From: Phyto melanocephala
Taxonomy: Eukaryota; Arthropoda; Insecta; Diptera; Rhinophoridae
Direction: 5' to 3'
DNA: 64,000 bases
NCBI GenBank assembly: GCA_941918925.1
Contig: OW799237.1
Span: 17,341,201 to 17,405,200, forward strand
The position numbers and the translations under genes were made by a program. This document shows, piece after piece, positions 1 through 11,680 of this stretch. The notes under the pieces are model-generated. The model was not told the origin of the DNA and did no database searches. It was given only the letters and a program-made list of their open reading frames with translations. The number at the start of each line of letters is the position of its first letter. The first letter of the stretch is position 1.

Positions 1-181
1 CCCTTATTCGATAACTGTTACCTACACATTTTGTTCGCATGATATTTACATTAAATATTGCATAATTAAAGTGTTTAAAGTTTATTAGCTCGCAATATTT
101 TATCAATTGTTCGTGTATTTTATCTATATATTTTAAGTTAAGCTTTAAAAAAAATGTTTGCCCTTACTAACAGTTAAAAAA

Positions 182-535
182 ATGTCCAAAATTTCAAATA
201 TTCGTAAAAGGCTTACATATTTGGAAGTAAAATTAAAAATTTTGGACTGTCAAATTGAAGATGTCGACGAATTAATGATAGATAAGATTCTAGATGATGA
301 TCAACTAACTGCTAGTTTAATTGATTACGGTCTAACATTTGGTAAAAGTATGGTGAATCATTTCTTAAAAAATGATTCTAATATGGAACGTACCCTGAAA
401 TTCGAACGAGATATTAATAATTGTATTGCTGGGTATAAAAGGTTGTATAAAGAACTTAAAAAATGGCCATTAATACAACTTGCCGTTAGTCAAAGACAGA
501 ATTTTGTCGGACCGATAAATGGCTTTATATTATAA
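182..535 (+). CDS. unrecognised 117-aa ORF
   Basis: This is an open frame from an ATG at 182, preceded by an A-rich run that resembles an insect translation-start context, to a TAA at 533-535. An in-frame TTG lies further upstream at 158, but the ATG is the natural start. The product is rich in Lys, Leu, Ile and Asp. Its first half looks helical and possibly coiled coil; no signal peptide, membrane segment or motif is recognised. The frame ends inside a near-perfect palindrome (about 519-537, GGCTTTATA/TATAAAGCC). It lies just upstream of transposon remnants, so it could be a host gene or exon, a piece of an unrecognised mobile element, or chance. I do not recognise a family. Confidence 0.3.
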   Translation: MSKISNIRKRLTYLEVKLKILDCQIEDVDELMIDKILDDDQLTASLIDYGLTFGKSMVNHFLKNDSNMERTLKFERDINNCIAGYKRLYKELKKWPLIQLAVSQRQNFVGPINGFIL

Positions 536-692
536 AGCCTTCATTTATTATTTTTTTACTTATTTGATACTATTACTATTAATAATAATAGCAATAAAAA
601 TTTAAGTTGTAACAATGCAAAGCTATTTATAGGTCCGACCAATTCCGCATTTAACTGACGGCAGGTTGCAATAATGGCCCTTAATGGGTTCA
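536..692. other. no gene seen
   Basis: A/T-rich spacer after the 117-aa ORF, with a short AATAAT microsatellite near 580-592. No coding or RNA feature is recognised. Confidence 0.5.
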
Positions 693-785
693 GAAATATA
701 TTTCCATAAAAATTGCTATAATCTTGAAATTGCTAAAAGAGTTTTAGAGCAAAATGTACAAAAATTCATACCGCCCAGAGTCTTT
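693..785 (-). repeat. fragment of an older mini-me-like repeat
   Basis: The stretch with AGAGTTTTAGAGCAAAATGT and ATACCGCCCAGAGT resembles the internal segment at about 1264-1315 of the neighbouring full element. It is therefore probably a remnant of an older family member into which, or next to which, the 786-3215 copy inserted. Confidence 0.4.
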
Positions 786-921
786 TTTATACCCGCCACC
801 AAAAAAATGGTGGGGGTATATTCATTTTGTCATTCCGTTTGTAACACATCGAAATATCCATTTTAGACCCCATAAAGTATATATATTCTGAATCAGGGTT
901 TGATTTGATGACGATCTAGCT

Positions 922-977
922 ATGTCCGTCCGTCTGTCCGTCTGTCCGTCTGTCCGTCTGTCCGTCTGTCCGTCTGT
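922..977 (+). repeat. (CCGTCTGT)n / GTCY microsatellite
   Basis: About seven to eight copies of an 8-bp CCGTCTGT unit inside mini-me-like copy 1. The other full copy (48712-48740) has fewer units, so unit number varies between copies. Short ORFs here in both strands are products of the repeat and not genes. Confidence 0.85.
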
Positions 978-1439
978 TGAAAGCACGATAGAGGTCGCAC
1001 CGAAAAAGCTAGGGGGTTCAAATTTTGCCAGAATCTTTCTTATAGACAAGGTTTGTTTGGTATTGAAAATGGGCTATATCGGAATATTAGGAAGAGAGTT
1101 ATAGCTCGAAAAGCAAGAGTAGGTCGAAAAAACCGTGTCCTTCAAACATCGAATAAAATGGAATTGTGTCCTAACGCATTAACGTAGACTCATGAAACTT
1201 CGAATATATATTTCCTGAGTAAAAACAATATTTTTCCCTGAAAATTATCAAAATCTATGCATTAGGAGAGGAGTTATCGATCAAAATGTACGAAAATTTA
1301 TACCGCACAGTGTATTTTTCGGTATATTTAAAACCAAAAACGTCATAAAAGCAACAAAATTAAATGTACGACCCTGAAATTTTGCACACATGGCTTTTTG
1401 GTCAAATGCTTTCTTCTGCCGGAAAATCAATGTGCCACG

Positions 1440-2470
1440 TCCACTTTAACTCCCACCTCCCATATAACGATTTAGCCAAAATTCATAAAATTTCTCTATT
1501 AATAAAGATTTTGGAATATTAAAGGACTATATTGAAACACCTAAGTTGTACTCATTAGCGAGAACAACTTTGACACGCCTACCATAACGCCCACTTTTCA
1601 CGTTATCTACCATTAATGAAATTTAAAAGCTCATAAAACCGCCAAAATTAAAGGTATGAAGATAAAACTTGCTACGTATATCCCCCTCGGCAATGTCATT
1701 ACTGTGCCAAAAAATTAAGGTGCCACGCCCACTTTTACGCCCACCTCCCATATAACGTTTTACCTAAAATTCATATAATTTCTCTATTAATAAAGATTTT
1801 GGATTAATAAAAGACTATATCGAAACACCTAAGTTGTACTCATTAGCGAGAACAACTTTGACACGCCTACTATAACGCCCACTTTTCACGTTATCTACCA
1901 TTAATGAAATTTAAAAGCTCAAAAAACCGCCAAAATTTGAGGTATGATGATAAAACTTGCTACGTATATCCCTCTAGGCAATGTCATTACTGTGCCAAAA
2001 AATTAAGGTGCCACGCCCACTTTTACGCCCACCTCCCATATAACGTTTTACCTAAAATTCATATAATTTCTCTATTTATAAAGATTTTAGAATAATAAAG
2101 GACTATATTGAAACATCTAAGTTGTACTCATTAGCAAAAACAACTTTGACACGACTACTTTAACGCCCACTTTTCACGATATCTAGCGTTAATGAAAATT
2201 AAAAGCTCATAAAACCGACAAAATTAGAGGTATGATAATAAAATTTGCTACATATATCCTTCTAATCAATGTAATTGTTGTGCCAAAAAGTTTAAGTGAC
2301 ACGCTCACTTTACCGCCTACTTCCCATATAACGGTTTATCTTAAATTCATGTAATTTCTCTATCGACAATGTTTTTGGGAAAATAAAGGACTATATTGAA
2401 ATATCTAAGTTGTATTTATTAGCAGAAACTTAATTGATACTCCTACTTTAACGCCCACTTTCATTGAAGG
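1440..2470 (-). repeat. ~288-bp internal tandem repeats of the mini-me-like element
   Basis: The landmark CACCTCCCATATAACG recurs near 1452, 1745 and 2030, with a diverged form near 2320, giving a period of about 288 bp. Each unit also holds CGCCCACTTTTCACGTTATC and CTAAGTTGTACTCATTAGC. The partner element has matching units at about 47350-48250. Confidence 0.75.
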
Positions 2471-2511
2471 ACTAAATTTATGAAAACATTTTACTAGCGT
2501 ATCGAAGGTTA

Positions 2512-3071
2512 AAAGGGTGGTTAAATTTTAAGTTGATTTTAAATAAAACACAAATTGTTTAAGAAGTTATTATCATTTCTTTTTATAATATAATATTTGT
2601 ATGGTTCAATTATGTATTTAAAAAAATATCGGCCAAATGCCCCCGCCCCCCCATCCTTGGCACCACTCCTCTATCTGATGATCCAAATTTTCAATGACAA
2701 TGTTGATGCTCAATTGTTGGGCATGATGATGAGGCGAAGTTGACTGCTCTTTTGCCACACTATCGCAAAAACCAGCAGTGGTTCCCATTCAACGAACTAA
2801 GAAGGCATTCACAGATTTTCTAACATTCTATACGGACCTGTTTTGCAGAAATTTAAATATTTTTTACAATTCTCCCGATTGTGGACGAATTTGAACGCCC
2901 ATTTTTATAAAAAACCTGAATAACTTTAAAGCGTTGCTCATTTGCGTATCTTTCCACGGATCAAATTGAGTAAGTTTGAAATTGAGAAATATCAAATGAA
3001 ATGCAAAAAATAAATTTAAAGACTAGGTGTAGTTCACCTTCAACATGGGCCCTTAAAATTTAACCACCCTC
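2512..3071 (-). pseudogene. nested mariner-like element remnant, transposase N-terminal piece
   Basis: TA-flanked inverted ends (AAGGGTGGTTAAATTTTAAG at left; GGGCCCTTAAAATTTAACCACCC at right read as positions 3048-3070) bound 560 bp. Reading the minus strand, the interior resembles the N-terminal DNA-binding half of a mariner-family transposase, including a segment around 2690-2770 equivalent to the second helix-turn-helix. It has stops and lacks the catalytic half. The homologous insert in the other mini-me-like copy is longer (615 bp); copy 1 has lost about 57 bp near 2880. Both full copies carry it at the same place, so it was captured before they spread. Confidence 0.6.
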
Positions 3072-3222
3072 TACAAAGAAAGTGATACATATTTTATTAT
3101 AAAGAGATTATTCCATAGCGATTAACAAAATAATAAATATTGTGCTTTAAATGTACACAAAATTGGTGGTGGGTATAAAAGATTCGGCACAGCCGAATAT
3201 AGTGCTCTTACTTGTTTATATA

Positions 3223-3691
3223 CAGTGCAACCTCGCTTAACGCAACTAATAGAAATGTTGGCCATTGCGAAGGCTGAGGTTGTTGCGATAACCAAGTCTC
3301 TCTGGATATTGTTGATTTGTGCACTTTATATTCTTCGATAATCACATATAAAGATATTCTTCTTTCAAGCTTATTACGAATATCACTTTTTTGTTAAATT
3401 TAAAGTTTTAAAAATTTTGTAATCACTAGCATTTTTTTTGAGTACATATCTACAAAAACAAGTGCAACCCGAATATTTCAGTATTCTTTGAATAGCGGTA
3501 TACTAAGGCTTAATAATCTAAATAAAAAATATTTAAATACAAATGACAAATTGATCATTTTAGGAGAAAAGTTGCGATAACTGAGTTTTTTTTTAAGTTG
3601 CGTTAACTGAGTCAACAATGCAAACAATTTACGAGTTGCAATAATCAAAGAGTTGCGCTTATCGAGGATTACGTTAAACGAGGCGGCACTG
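3223..3691. mobile_element. pogo/Tigger-like MITE with TA target duplication
   Basis: A 469-bp element between TA dinucleotides (3221-3222 and 3692-3693). Its ends are CAGTGCAACCTCGCTTAACG and, on the other strand, CAGTGCCGCCTCGTTTAACG, matching at about 17 of 20 positions. The CAGT start, the CCTCG(C/T)TTAACG body and TA duplication suggest the pogo/Tigger branch of Tc1-mariner. The interior repeats GTTGCG(A/C)TAA-type words in both orientations and has no transposase. It abuts the mini-me-like copy to within a few bases. Confidence 0.65.
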
Positions 3692-3716
3692 TATATTAAA
3701 TTTCAAACATCTTAAA

Positions 3717-4206
3717 ACCAATAGAACAGACCTAGACAATAGACATAAGGTCCTAAAATTTCGTAGATATAGCTTTCTGGTCGGTCTGTGTTATTACAAT
3801 ATCAAAAAATTAAGGAGACACACCTACTTTAACGCCCACCCCCCACATATGGCATTATCTTAAATTCAAACAAATTTAATATGGACAAAGGTTTTGGAAG
3901 TGTAAAGGACTCTATATTGCAATATTTTAGTTAAATTTCTCAGCAGAAATTTTTTTGACATGCCTACTTTAGCACCTACTTTTTTGATAATCTAATAGTA
4001 GTTAAAATATTTTAAATCTCATAAAGGCAACATAATTAGATGTACGATGCTAAAGTTTGACATTCTTCATAATGTTACTAAATATTATGCCAGTGAGTAA
4101 ATAACCCGAGCTCACTTTCATACCCGCCTCCTCTTTTACCACCTCACAGATATTCACAGTTGACAACTACATTTAACAATCTACAAATAAAATTCAAAAG
4201 CTTATA
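3717..4206 (-). repeat. older diverged mini-me-like repeat, left part
   Basis: Contains recognisable but diverged landmarks of the 288-bp unit: TTAACGCCCACC at 3830-3841, a CATATGGCATTATCTTAAATTC segment near 3845, AAAGGACTCTATATTGCAAT near 3903, and AAAATTCAAAAGCTTATA just before 4207. It resumes after the mariner-like insertion at 4696. Confidence 0.55.
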
Positions 4207-4695
4207 TCGGGTGTCCCTACTAGAACGCAATTTGTGGAGGGCATGTGGTTTAAACAAGATTGCGCCACAAGTCATATAGCCAGAGAAACAATTCAATTGC
4301 TGCATCAGTCATTTCCCGGTCGTGTTATTTCGCGTTTTGGAGACAATAATTGGCCGCCTAGATCGTGTGATTTAAAAACTTTAGATTTTTTTCTTTGGGG
4401 TTTTTTGAAGTCGATGGTTTACGCGAATAAGCCGACGAAGACTCAAGCCTTTATAGAGGAAATTGGACGCTGCATTAATAAAACACCGCAACATTTATGC
4501 GAAAAGGTCATTGAAAACTTCATTAAAAGATCGCGTGTGTGCCAGCAAAGCCGCGGCGGCCATCTGGACGATATATTGTTCCATACATAACCTCATTCTG
4601 TCTACTTTACGATATAATAAAGTTTCACGATTTTTTTTTTAAATATCTGTGATTTATTTAAAATTTAAAAATTGCGTTCTAGTTGGGACACCCAT
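4207..4695 (+). mobile_element. short DD41D mariner-like element with both ends
   Basis: A 489-bp element inserted at TA (4205-4206 and 4696-4697) in an old mini-me-like repeat. The join before and after restores the repeat sequence (AAAAGCTTA-TA-GAACCGCC), which confirms the boundaries. The inverted ends occupy 4209-4233 and 4669-4693 and match at 24 of 25 positions. Between them lies only the C-terminal third of a transposase gene, so this is an internally deleted derivative that could move only with transposase from elsewhere. Confidence 0.85.
4234..4590 (+). pseudogene. DD41D mariner-like transposase, C-terminal fragment
   Basis: An open frame without a proper start; it begins immediately after the left inverted end and reads through GAG GGC ATG. 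The product resembles the C-terminal catalytic half of a Tc1/mariner-superfamily transposase, a DDE/D enzyme that cuts and pastes DNA at TA sites. WFKQDCATSH carries the second catalytic Asp, and CDLKTLDFFLWG carries the third, with 41 residues between them, which fits the DD41D (rosa-like) group. The first Asp and the whole DNA-binding region are absent. A TAA ends the frame at 4588-4590, and an AATAAA follows at 4616-4621. The frame is intact over 118 codons despite the deletion. Confidence 0.85.
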
Positions 4696-4697
4696 TA

Positions 4698-4960
4698 GAA
4701 CCGCCAAAAATATTGAAATGTAACTAAAATTTTGTCAGTGTAGAGTTTTATAAATATAAACTCAAAACCAAAAAAAATATATGACATGCCCACTTAAGCT
4801 CCCTCCTTCCAAATGAGGGTATTTTCTTAAATTTATATATTTTCTATGAGGATAAAAATTTTAAATAAAGAAAGAACTCTATGTTTCAATATCTAAGTTG
4901 AATTGTTTAGAAGATATTACCTTGATACTCCATACTGAGACATCTTAAAGTTGAATTAAA
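4698..4960 (-). repeat. older diverged mini-me-like repeat, right part
   Basis: Continuation of the 3717-4206 repeat after the mariner-like insertion, starting GAACCGCCAAAAATATTGAAAT and including GACATGCCCACTT, TTTCTATGAGGATAAAAATTTT and CAATATCTAAGTTGAATT, all diverged forms of the 288-bp unit. Confidence 0.5.
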
Positions 4961-7724
4961 AAAAAAATAAATTCATAAAAAGAATAATTTACTTCTGCCC
5001 AGAAACTTTGTTTTTTTTTTTTTGTTCATACTATTAATAGTTGCAACTTGAAAATCCTTTTGCAAAGATATTTATAAAAAAATACTACAAACAATGACTC
5101 TGATTTCGTTTCTTTAGTCGCTATTAAGGTCGTCATGATGACTGTGATTTTAACGTTATTCATACCCACGTATGTAGTAAGTAACTACTTAACGTTTTCA
5201 TTTAATTATTGTCAGATGCTTATGCTTTTTTCTTCAAATATAACAAAAGCTTTACATTTCCAAGTCAATGGGTTTAGCGTTAAATCATTTCGTATGTTAA
5301 ATTTGTGGTTTTATTTGTAAAATTACTATTTTTTCCATTCATTCAATTATGACGACTTTGTGATAAACGTAAAAATGCACACACATCCAAACACATACAC
5401 ATTCACATACAAAACAACATAAAATTCCTTTTAAAGATATGAATTCATCAGAAATTAATGTTAAAAAAACGCACAAAAAAATCACATAAATGTTAAAATA
5501 CCGTCTACTGTATGCCATTTTCACATATTCCTGTTATGTTTGCAATTCCATGGCAAAAATTCGGTGGAAAAACGCGAAAAAAATAACAACAAAAATAAGT
5601 GAAAATTCCATATTTTCACATGAATATTTCAGTTACACATACACATACACTGGAAAAGCTTAAATGTTTACATATAACTGAATTTATAACGGCATTTACA
5701 AATGAGTGTAAGTATGTTTATTGTAAAAGCGAGGACAATAAAAACAACTACAGGCAAACGTAAAAAGGAAGTTTTATTTACACACATACATACATACATA
5801 CTTTTTTATATTAACAATATGAAAAGAGCAGTGTTAACTTAAACAAAAAACGAATTATATTACAATTTGTTTATATGGCGAGGATTGTTTTAATACTATT
5901 GTTATGTTTAAAAACTTATTTTTTGTTTTTTTTTAATTCATGTTATTAAACCAAAAAAAAACACAATAAAAGTAAAATAAAACCTACAAAAATTTAAAAC
6001 ATTTTGTGTAATACATTAAATATGCTAAAGAATTTAAGACAGATTTTTGTTTTTTTCCACCATCCTGTAGAGGTCAATACAACCCACAGTTGCTGCAATT
6101 AAAATTAATGATAAAATTTATTATACTTTTTCCAACAATTTCACTTTAAAACTGTTTTTAAAATAAAATTCATAATCTGTTTTTAAAGGCTGCTCACATC
6201 AGCATTTGTATGGGTAAAATTTATGAATTACCTTAGTTGTCTGTTAAGGATTATGTAATAAATTTATCAATCTTCCTCTTTTTGTTTGCAATTTTCCCAA
6301 AAACATAAAGTCATTCGAAGCTGTGTAGTTGTAACTGTGCAGAAGATTAAAACTTATCAGACGAATGGAAGCCCTACAGCTATAATTATAAAATAACTTT
6401 TTGTTAGCGGCTAAATTAAAATACAAGTAAAACAACACGCATTTGGAAGGCCTCTTTGGTTGAAAGTAGAAGTTGATATTTAGAAACCGAACAGAAAAAC
6501 AAAATTCTAAACAAAACGAAAACGAAAACGAAAACGTTTGAAAACTTTTGTTGGCAAATTTTTGTTAGAAATCATTGTTAATTTGATTGTAGTTTTGTAT
6601 TGTGTTTTTTTACGGTTGTAAGAGGGACGCTTGCAAAGTTTTGCGACAATACAATAAAAACAGAAACAGTATATTCGTAGTAGATAACAAGGGCAAATAG
6701 ACTAAGCTGTTGTTACATAAAATGTTACCTTGGGTCCGTCCAAACGAAAATATTTTTAAAAAACAGAAAAATAATTTTTAATTAGAAAAAAAACTAATAA
6801 ATGCATATTCAAGATAAAGTAAAGAAGAGTATTAGATCGGAAATATCGCACCATATGGGTTTTTCGATGGACAAACATTTAAAAAGTTAGTTAAAAAATA
6901 AACCCATTTAAAGAGTAGTAACTATCACCAGCGGGATTAAATAGTCGCTGGGTGCCAAAGTGCTCCAACTGAAAATAGTTTAAGATTTAAACAGAAACAG
7001 AGGAGATGACAAAAAATTGTCTCATCTAAATTTTGTAAACTTAAATAAAAGTCATGATTTCATTACGTAATTATTATAATTTAGTTTACAAGTTTTAGTT
7101 TCCAAAATATATCAGCCTTGATATTGCTACTTTTTTATAAATCTCAGGATGTATATGATCTACAAAGGATCCTTTCATTTCAAGACATGAGGGTTCATTT
7201 GTCCATCTGCTCTTAGCAAGTTCGCAAATAAAAGACTAAATGCGAATTTTATATGCAGGGAAAGAATATTTCAAGTATTCTAGTGTTGGTTTTCAAACTA
7301 TGGTAGTATCAGCAGGGAATTATACATGGTCTTAGAATCTCTTCAGGAACAATTAATTTTCATTTCAATACACTAAACCTTATTTGTCCATCTGCTCTAA
7401 CCAAGTACATTAATATAGACTGAGTACGAATACATGCTGTGCGAGGCATCAATGATACCATCAGTGAGCTTTTTATTATTCATTTAAAGTACTTGTAATC
7501 CATTTTCATAACGTTCAGGAAAACAAGTTACAATGTTGAAAATATATTAATTGGTCCGCCATCTAACCTTTTTTTTTTTTTTCAACTAGTGCTTATTTCA
7601 TGAATGGTAACATTTAGCTCATGTCTGATTTGACAGATAATTAGTTTTATCCTTCCGCTAAACGAATATGGTTGTGTATACGCTTGAACAATGCTGGGAA
7701 ATATTGCGACATTAATTTGGCTGC
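4961..7724. other. no gene seen; A/T-rich DNA
   Basis: A/T-rich sequence with long T or A runs (about 5010-5022), CA-rich microsatellite (about 5377-5415), CATACATA repeats (5780-5800) and a short (CGAAAA)n run at 6518-6537. Short ORFs here (for example 5135-5320 and 6244-6438) have low-complexity composition and no recognised motif. Confidence 0.5.
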
Positions 7725-8075
7725 TTTTGCCAAAAAAAAATCATCTTTTCAGATGAAGCTTATCTTGATCTTGGCGGGTATGTAAGCAAGCAAAATTGTC
7801 GCATTTGGGGCACAGAAAACGCATACATTGAAAAGCCGATACACCCAAAACGAGTCACTCTTTGGTGCGGATTTTGGTCCAGAGGCATAATTGGGCCATT
7901 TTTCTTCGAAAATAAGCAAGGAGTGACCTTAATCAATGGCGATCATTATCGGGCCATGTTGAACGAATTTTTGTTCACAAAAATTTAAGATGAGGACTTT
8001 GGCATCACTTGGTTTCAACAGGATGGCGCTATGTGCCACACAGCCGAAGCTACACTTTTTTTATGGCATTTAAAA
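7725..8075 (+). pseudogene. DD41D mariner-like transposase remnant
   Basis: Translated in pieces, this resembles the central part of the same kind of transposase as at 15069-15770. ATCTTTTCAGATGAAGC gives the IFSDEA block with the first catalytic Asp; SKQNCRIWGTEN, TLWCGFWSRGIIGPFFFENK and INGDHYRAMLNEFLF follow in order; then WFQQDGAMCHTAEAT carries the second Asp. A frame change near the A run at 7732-7740, an in-frame TAA near 7986 and loss of everything after about 8060 make it dead. The N-terminal domain and the third Asp are missing. No inverted ends were found. Confidence 0.75.
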
Positions 8076-11000
8076 AAAAAAGTTATTTGGCGGATCCTTT
8101 ATTAGGAGTTCTTACATAGGCTTTATGATTGTCTAGCATCCTATTAAATATTGAGAAAAATCCTAGACTCCACTGACGCGATTAAATCCTTAAATTTGTC
8201 AACACTTATTTTTTGTGCCTTTTGACTTGTGCCCGACTTGTTACTCTAGCTTTTTTGCCATTTACCCAGTTAATTTTTTTCACGAACTTTTTGTAAATGA
8301 CATTGTGACATCTTTGCCAAAAATCAACAACATCACTCCTACAGTTAGTGGCTACACAGCTGAGACTTAAAAATTAGTTTTTGAATCGCTTAATAGATTT
8401 TTGTCGATAAAATAAACAACAATATAATTATCATTGTTTAAATCATATTGAAAACTTCTGCTGAAATATACTACTAAACAGCAAAATTAAATAATTGTTG
8501 TTTACTAAGGTAATAATAATAATAATAATTGTTGTTACTTAAGGTTATGTTGAAAAGAGGAGCATTAAAAGTCTAAACCTATGATAGGTATACATGTCTA
8601 CCCATTTAGCATGTTGTGCACTCTAAAGGAATGAAAATTTCTTACTATAACAACAATTTAAAACTTAGTCAATATTTTGACTAATAACATAGTCCCTTCA
8701 ATAAATTTCCATAGGGATTCAAAATTTGGTATAGTATTCTACTTAAAATTCTCATGTTTAATACGTACAAGAGCATGGCATTGAGAACGGCAGTACTCCA
8801 ATGTCTCACCCTTTACACATTTTAGATGTCATTTCATCCGACAGTTCCATGCTAACTAGATGAGCTTCGTTATCAAACTGAAAATATGTTCGATTTGTCT
8901 GTATAAAGGTCGATGCCTTAGGTATTTCCTACCCTAGTTACTTCGTTCCATTCTCTTTACTCTGGTGTTATGGTAATGCAATCACCGCTTTTATATTTCT
9001 TTGGTAGTTTGTAGCATGTGCTATTTCCAAACGGTAAGATGTACATATAGTCTTTCACCAGCTTTTGTCATTAATCTAGTAGCAACCAGCACTACTTCAT
9101 ATTTCACGTATATCTCAAACGGCAGAATTGATAGAATATTCTTAATAACCATTGTGGATTGGAACTTTTGAAAAAGCTTTATACCAATCTTTATCGACTA
9201 CAGTATTGTCGCATATAGACAGTGTGTGATTTTTGTGCTTACTCCTTATTTGGAGCTTATCGCTCTTCAACAAAGAGACCAAATTCATTGTGCTTCTTTA
9301 TTATATTCTCAATATTATTCTTCCAAGATAGTTTCATTTTCCTTTCTTAATGAATTAAATATTTTCACGATTATCGCTAAAATAAAAAATTATAAAGTGA
9401 ATAGCACTTGTCTCTGGCTTTTTGATGATGCATCTTTAAGGATAAGAAAGATAATATTTGTAAAATGGCTGTATGGGTGACAGACTAAGACTAACCAATC
9501 TTATGGTGATGCTGCCCTCTAACTGAGCTTTTGGTTATTTTATTTTAAAATAGCTTCCAGTAAAGTTTTATGATTTTAACCAGCGTGTCTTACAATACCA
9601 TTAATATAATCTTATGAAAAAATAGATATTGTAAGTCGTACCTTATTCCCTGGACTCAATTTATAATATTTGTAGCCTAGATGATATAATTTTGAATACT
9701 CTTTAAATAATCCATAATCCTCAACTCATCATATGAGGAAATTTAACTCTGCTTTGCCCTAATTTTGTTAAAATCCTCAACATTAATAATGATGTATTTA
9801 AATAAGGAGTACAAAAATGGCAGCATTATTCCACACACTTCTAAAAATTGTTTTAAATTTTTTTCTTACCAAAACTTTTTAAGTCTACCACGTATTTATT
9901 ACATTTTTGCCAACAATGAAATCATTGTTATCTACAACATATTAAACCAGCTTTTTAGTGTTAATTAAACTCTCTTCATATACCTTTCTCTACACACCCA
10001 CACACATAGTCATAAGTTCTTTCATATAAACTCCAATCTATGTTAGAATTAGTTCTAACAGATAAAATCATACAAAAGTATACTTTATAATAATTAAATC
10101 CGTTTTTATATGTTTGCCTCTTTTTTCAACCAAGTTTTATCATTGTCTTCATAATTTCGTTTTAATAAGCTCTCCTAAACATGAGAATGACATAGACATT
10201 GAATTTTCATTTATAACCTAATACTAATAGTACAAGCAGACATACGAATGTGAGCATAAATTCTAATTACTTATTTGTGAGTCGGTGGGAAAAAAATATG
10301 AAGATGCAGAATAAGGGTTTTGGCTACATGAGCATATATGCGTGCTAAAAAAGTAATTGCTATTTAAAGCTCTGGGGAGTTTTGTAATGTTTTTAGTTTT
10401 TGCTTTAATAATATAATCTTTTTGGTTAAAAGAGGAGATAAACAAGTGGAGGTGTTATTTGTGACAAGAGTTTTCAATAAGTTCTGAAAAGTGGCTGGCT
10501 ATTGGTTAAAATCTTCTTAGTCCTACATCTATAGGGCAACTTTCTGCTTCATAATATGTTTACCTCACCTAAACCTAGCAATTATCCTGACCCCCTCTTC
10601 GTCTAAAATATACAGATTTCTCCTTTGAATTATCGACAGCAATTTTCAGTGCCTATTGAAATTAGTGTGTGTTCTACGTGTTCATGAAGAAACATGAAAT
10701 TAGGATGATAAAAGAAACCTGTAATATACCACAATATGCGCCGACAAACTTATAAAGATAAAAAAAAGAAAAAACAGACCGAATCAACTTTTGGTGATAT
10801 TTTCAGGTATAAAACTATTTGAATTAGGGATTTGAACTTGGAATATTCGCACTCTGTAGCAAAAATACCATTATATACCCTCTAGTCTATAAATAATCAA
10901 TTTCATCACAATACGGTGGGGGAACACACGGTATTTGCCAAGCTGTAGCGCTAACTCGGAGTGAAAATAATAGCTCGTCACAACCAAAGTTTGCACCCAA

Positions 11001-11420
11001 ACAAGTTTATAGATAAATATGCAAATTATACACAAAACAAGTTGTTACGAAGACTCATGTTAAGCAATTTTAATAAGATTTCACTTCTTTCGAAGCAAAT
11101 AATGGTGATATATGGCCCAACTTCTCAGAAACTAAAACCTTATTTGACTTTCAGAAAATCTTTATCAAAAAATCGCTGGTATAAATTAGCAGTATTGCAA
11201 CGTTATAACAAGAAAAAACTATACGAGTTTATAGGGTTTGTAAATAAATACATTTTGTATCATTTAGTATTACTTAGTTGCAGGAGCACAAGACCAAGGA
11301 GTGGTTATTTGACTGAAACACCAAATACAGAGATATAAGTTTTCTTACCAATTGCAAAATAATACCTTTAGGATCTTCCGCCTAGAATATTAAAACTTAA
11401 GTTAACTGAGTAGTCTACTG
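8076..11420. other. no recognised gene
   Basis: A/T-rich DNA with an AAT/TAA microsatellite near 8513-8531 and several short ORFs. The longest (10961-11338, with a GTG rather than an ATG at its start) resembles nothing I recognise. No transposon ends, RNA genes or splice-linked coding blocks could be supported. Confidence 0.45.
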
Positions 11421-11680
11421 GTGCCCCGGTAGTAGTGTAGTAGTGGTCGTAGTAGTAGTAGTAGTGGTCAGTAGTGTACTGGTCTGCTAATTTGAGGGTT
11501 GAGGGTTCGATTCCCGCTACAGACTCTGGACGGGTCTGCTTCTCTTTCTCTTCTCTTCTATTTCTATTCTAACTATTCTATTGATATGTAGCGCACAACA
11601 TGCCAATTGGGCATAAGCGTATACCTGTCGTGGGTTTGGGCTTTTAGTGTCCCTCCTTTTCAACCTAACCTAACCTAACT
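11421..11680 (+). mobile_element. tRNA-derived SINE with (AACCT)n tail
   Basis: A head related to a tRNA carries a perfect RNA polymerase III B-box word, GGTTCGATTCC, at 11504-11514, followed by ACAGACTCTGG and a C/T-rich block as in the other SINEs here. The A-box region has been replaced or expanded by GTAGTA repeats (11430-11475). The body then differs from its relatives (ATATGTAGCGCACAACATG onward) and ends in AACCTAACCTAACCTAAC. SINEs have no protein; they use LINE enzymes. Confidence 0.75.

Larger units (their letters stand above)
786..3215 (-). mobile_element. mini-me / Helentron-like non-autonomous element, copy 1
   Basis: About 2.4 kb, the inverted counterpart of 46409-48879. On the minus strand it starts CAAGTAAGAGCACTATATTC, with the 7-bp hairpin ATTCGGC-TGT-GCCGAAT beside the end, and finishes at a second hairpin (CCCCCACCA / TGGTGGCGGG). 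Near that end lies a block of about eight CCGTCTGT units (922-975) next to a conserved core (about 865-920, TATATACTTTATGGGGTC on the minus strand). This (GTCY)n-plus-core layout is described for dipteran mini-me elements, which later work placed among Helentron-associated elements. Inside are about four tandem units of roughly 288 bp (about 1440-2470) and a mariner-derived insert (2512-3071). No helicase or Rep gene is present, so it needs a partner to move. Confidence 0.72.

Noticed and set aside
2664..2680. a second CTGATGA word (hammerhead core) in mini-me-like copy 1
   Set aside because: No GAAA with a pairing stem II and no stem I partner nearby; it is not conserved in the partner copy.
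10961..11338. 125-aa ORF
   Set aside because: It needs a GTG start; composition is Lys/Leu/Tyr-rich and no family is recognised. Not strong enough to call a gene.
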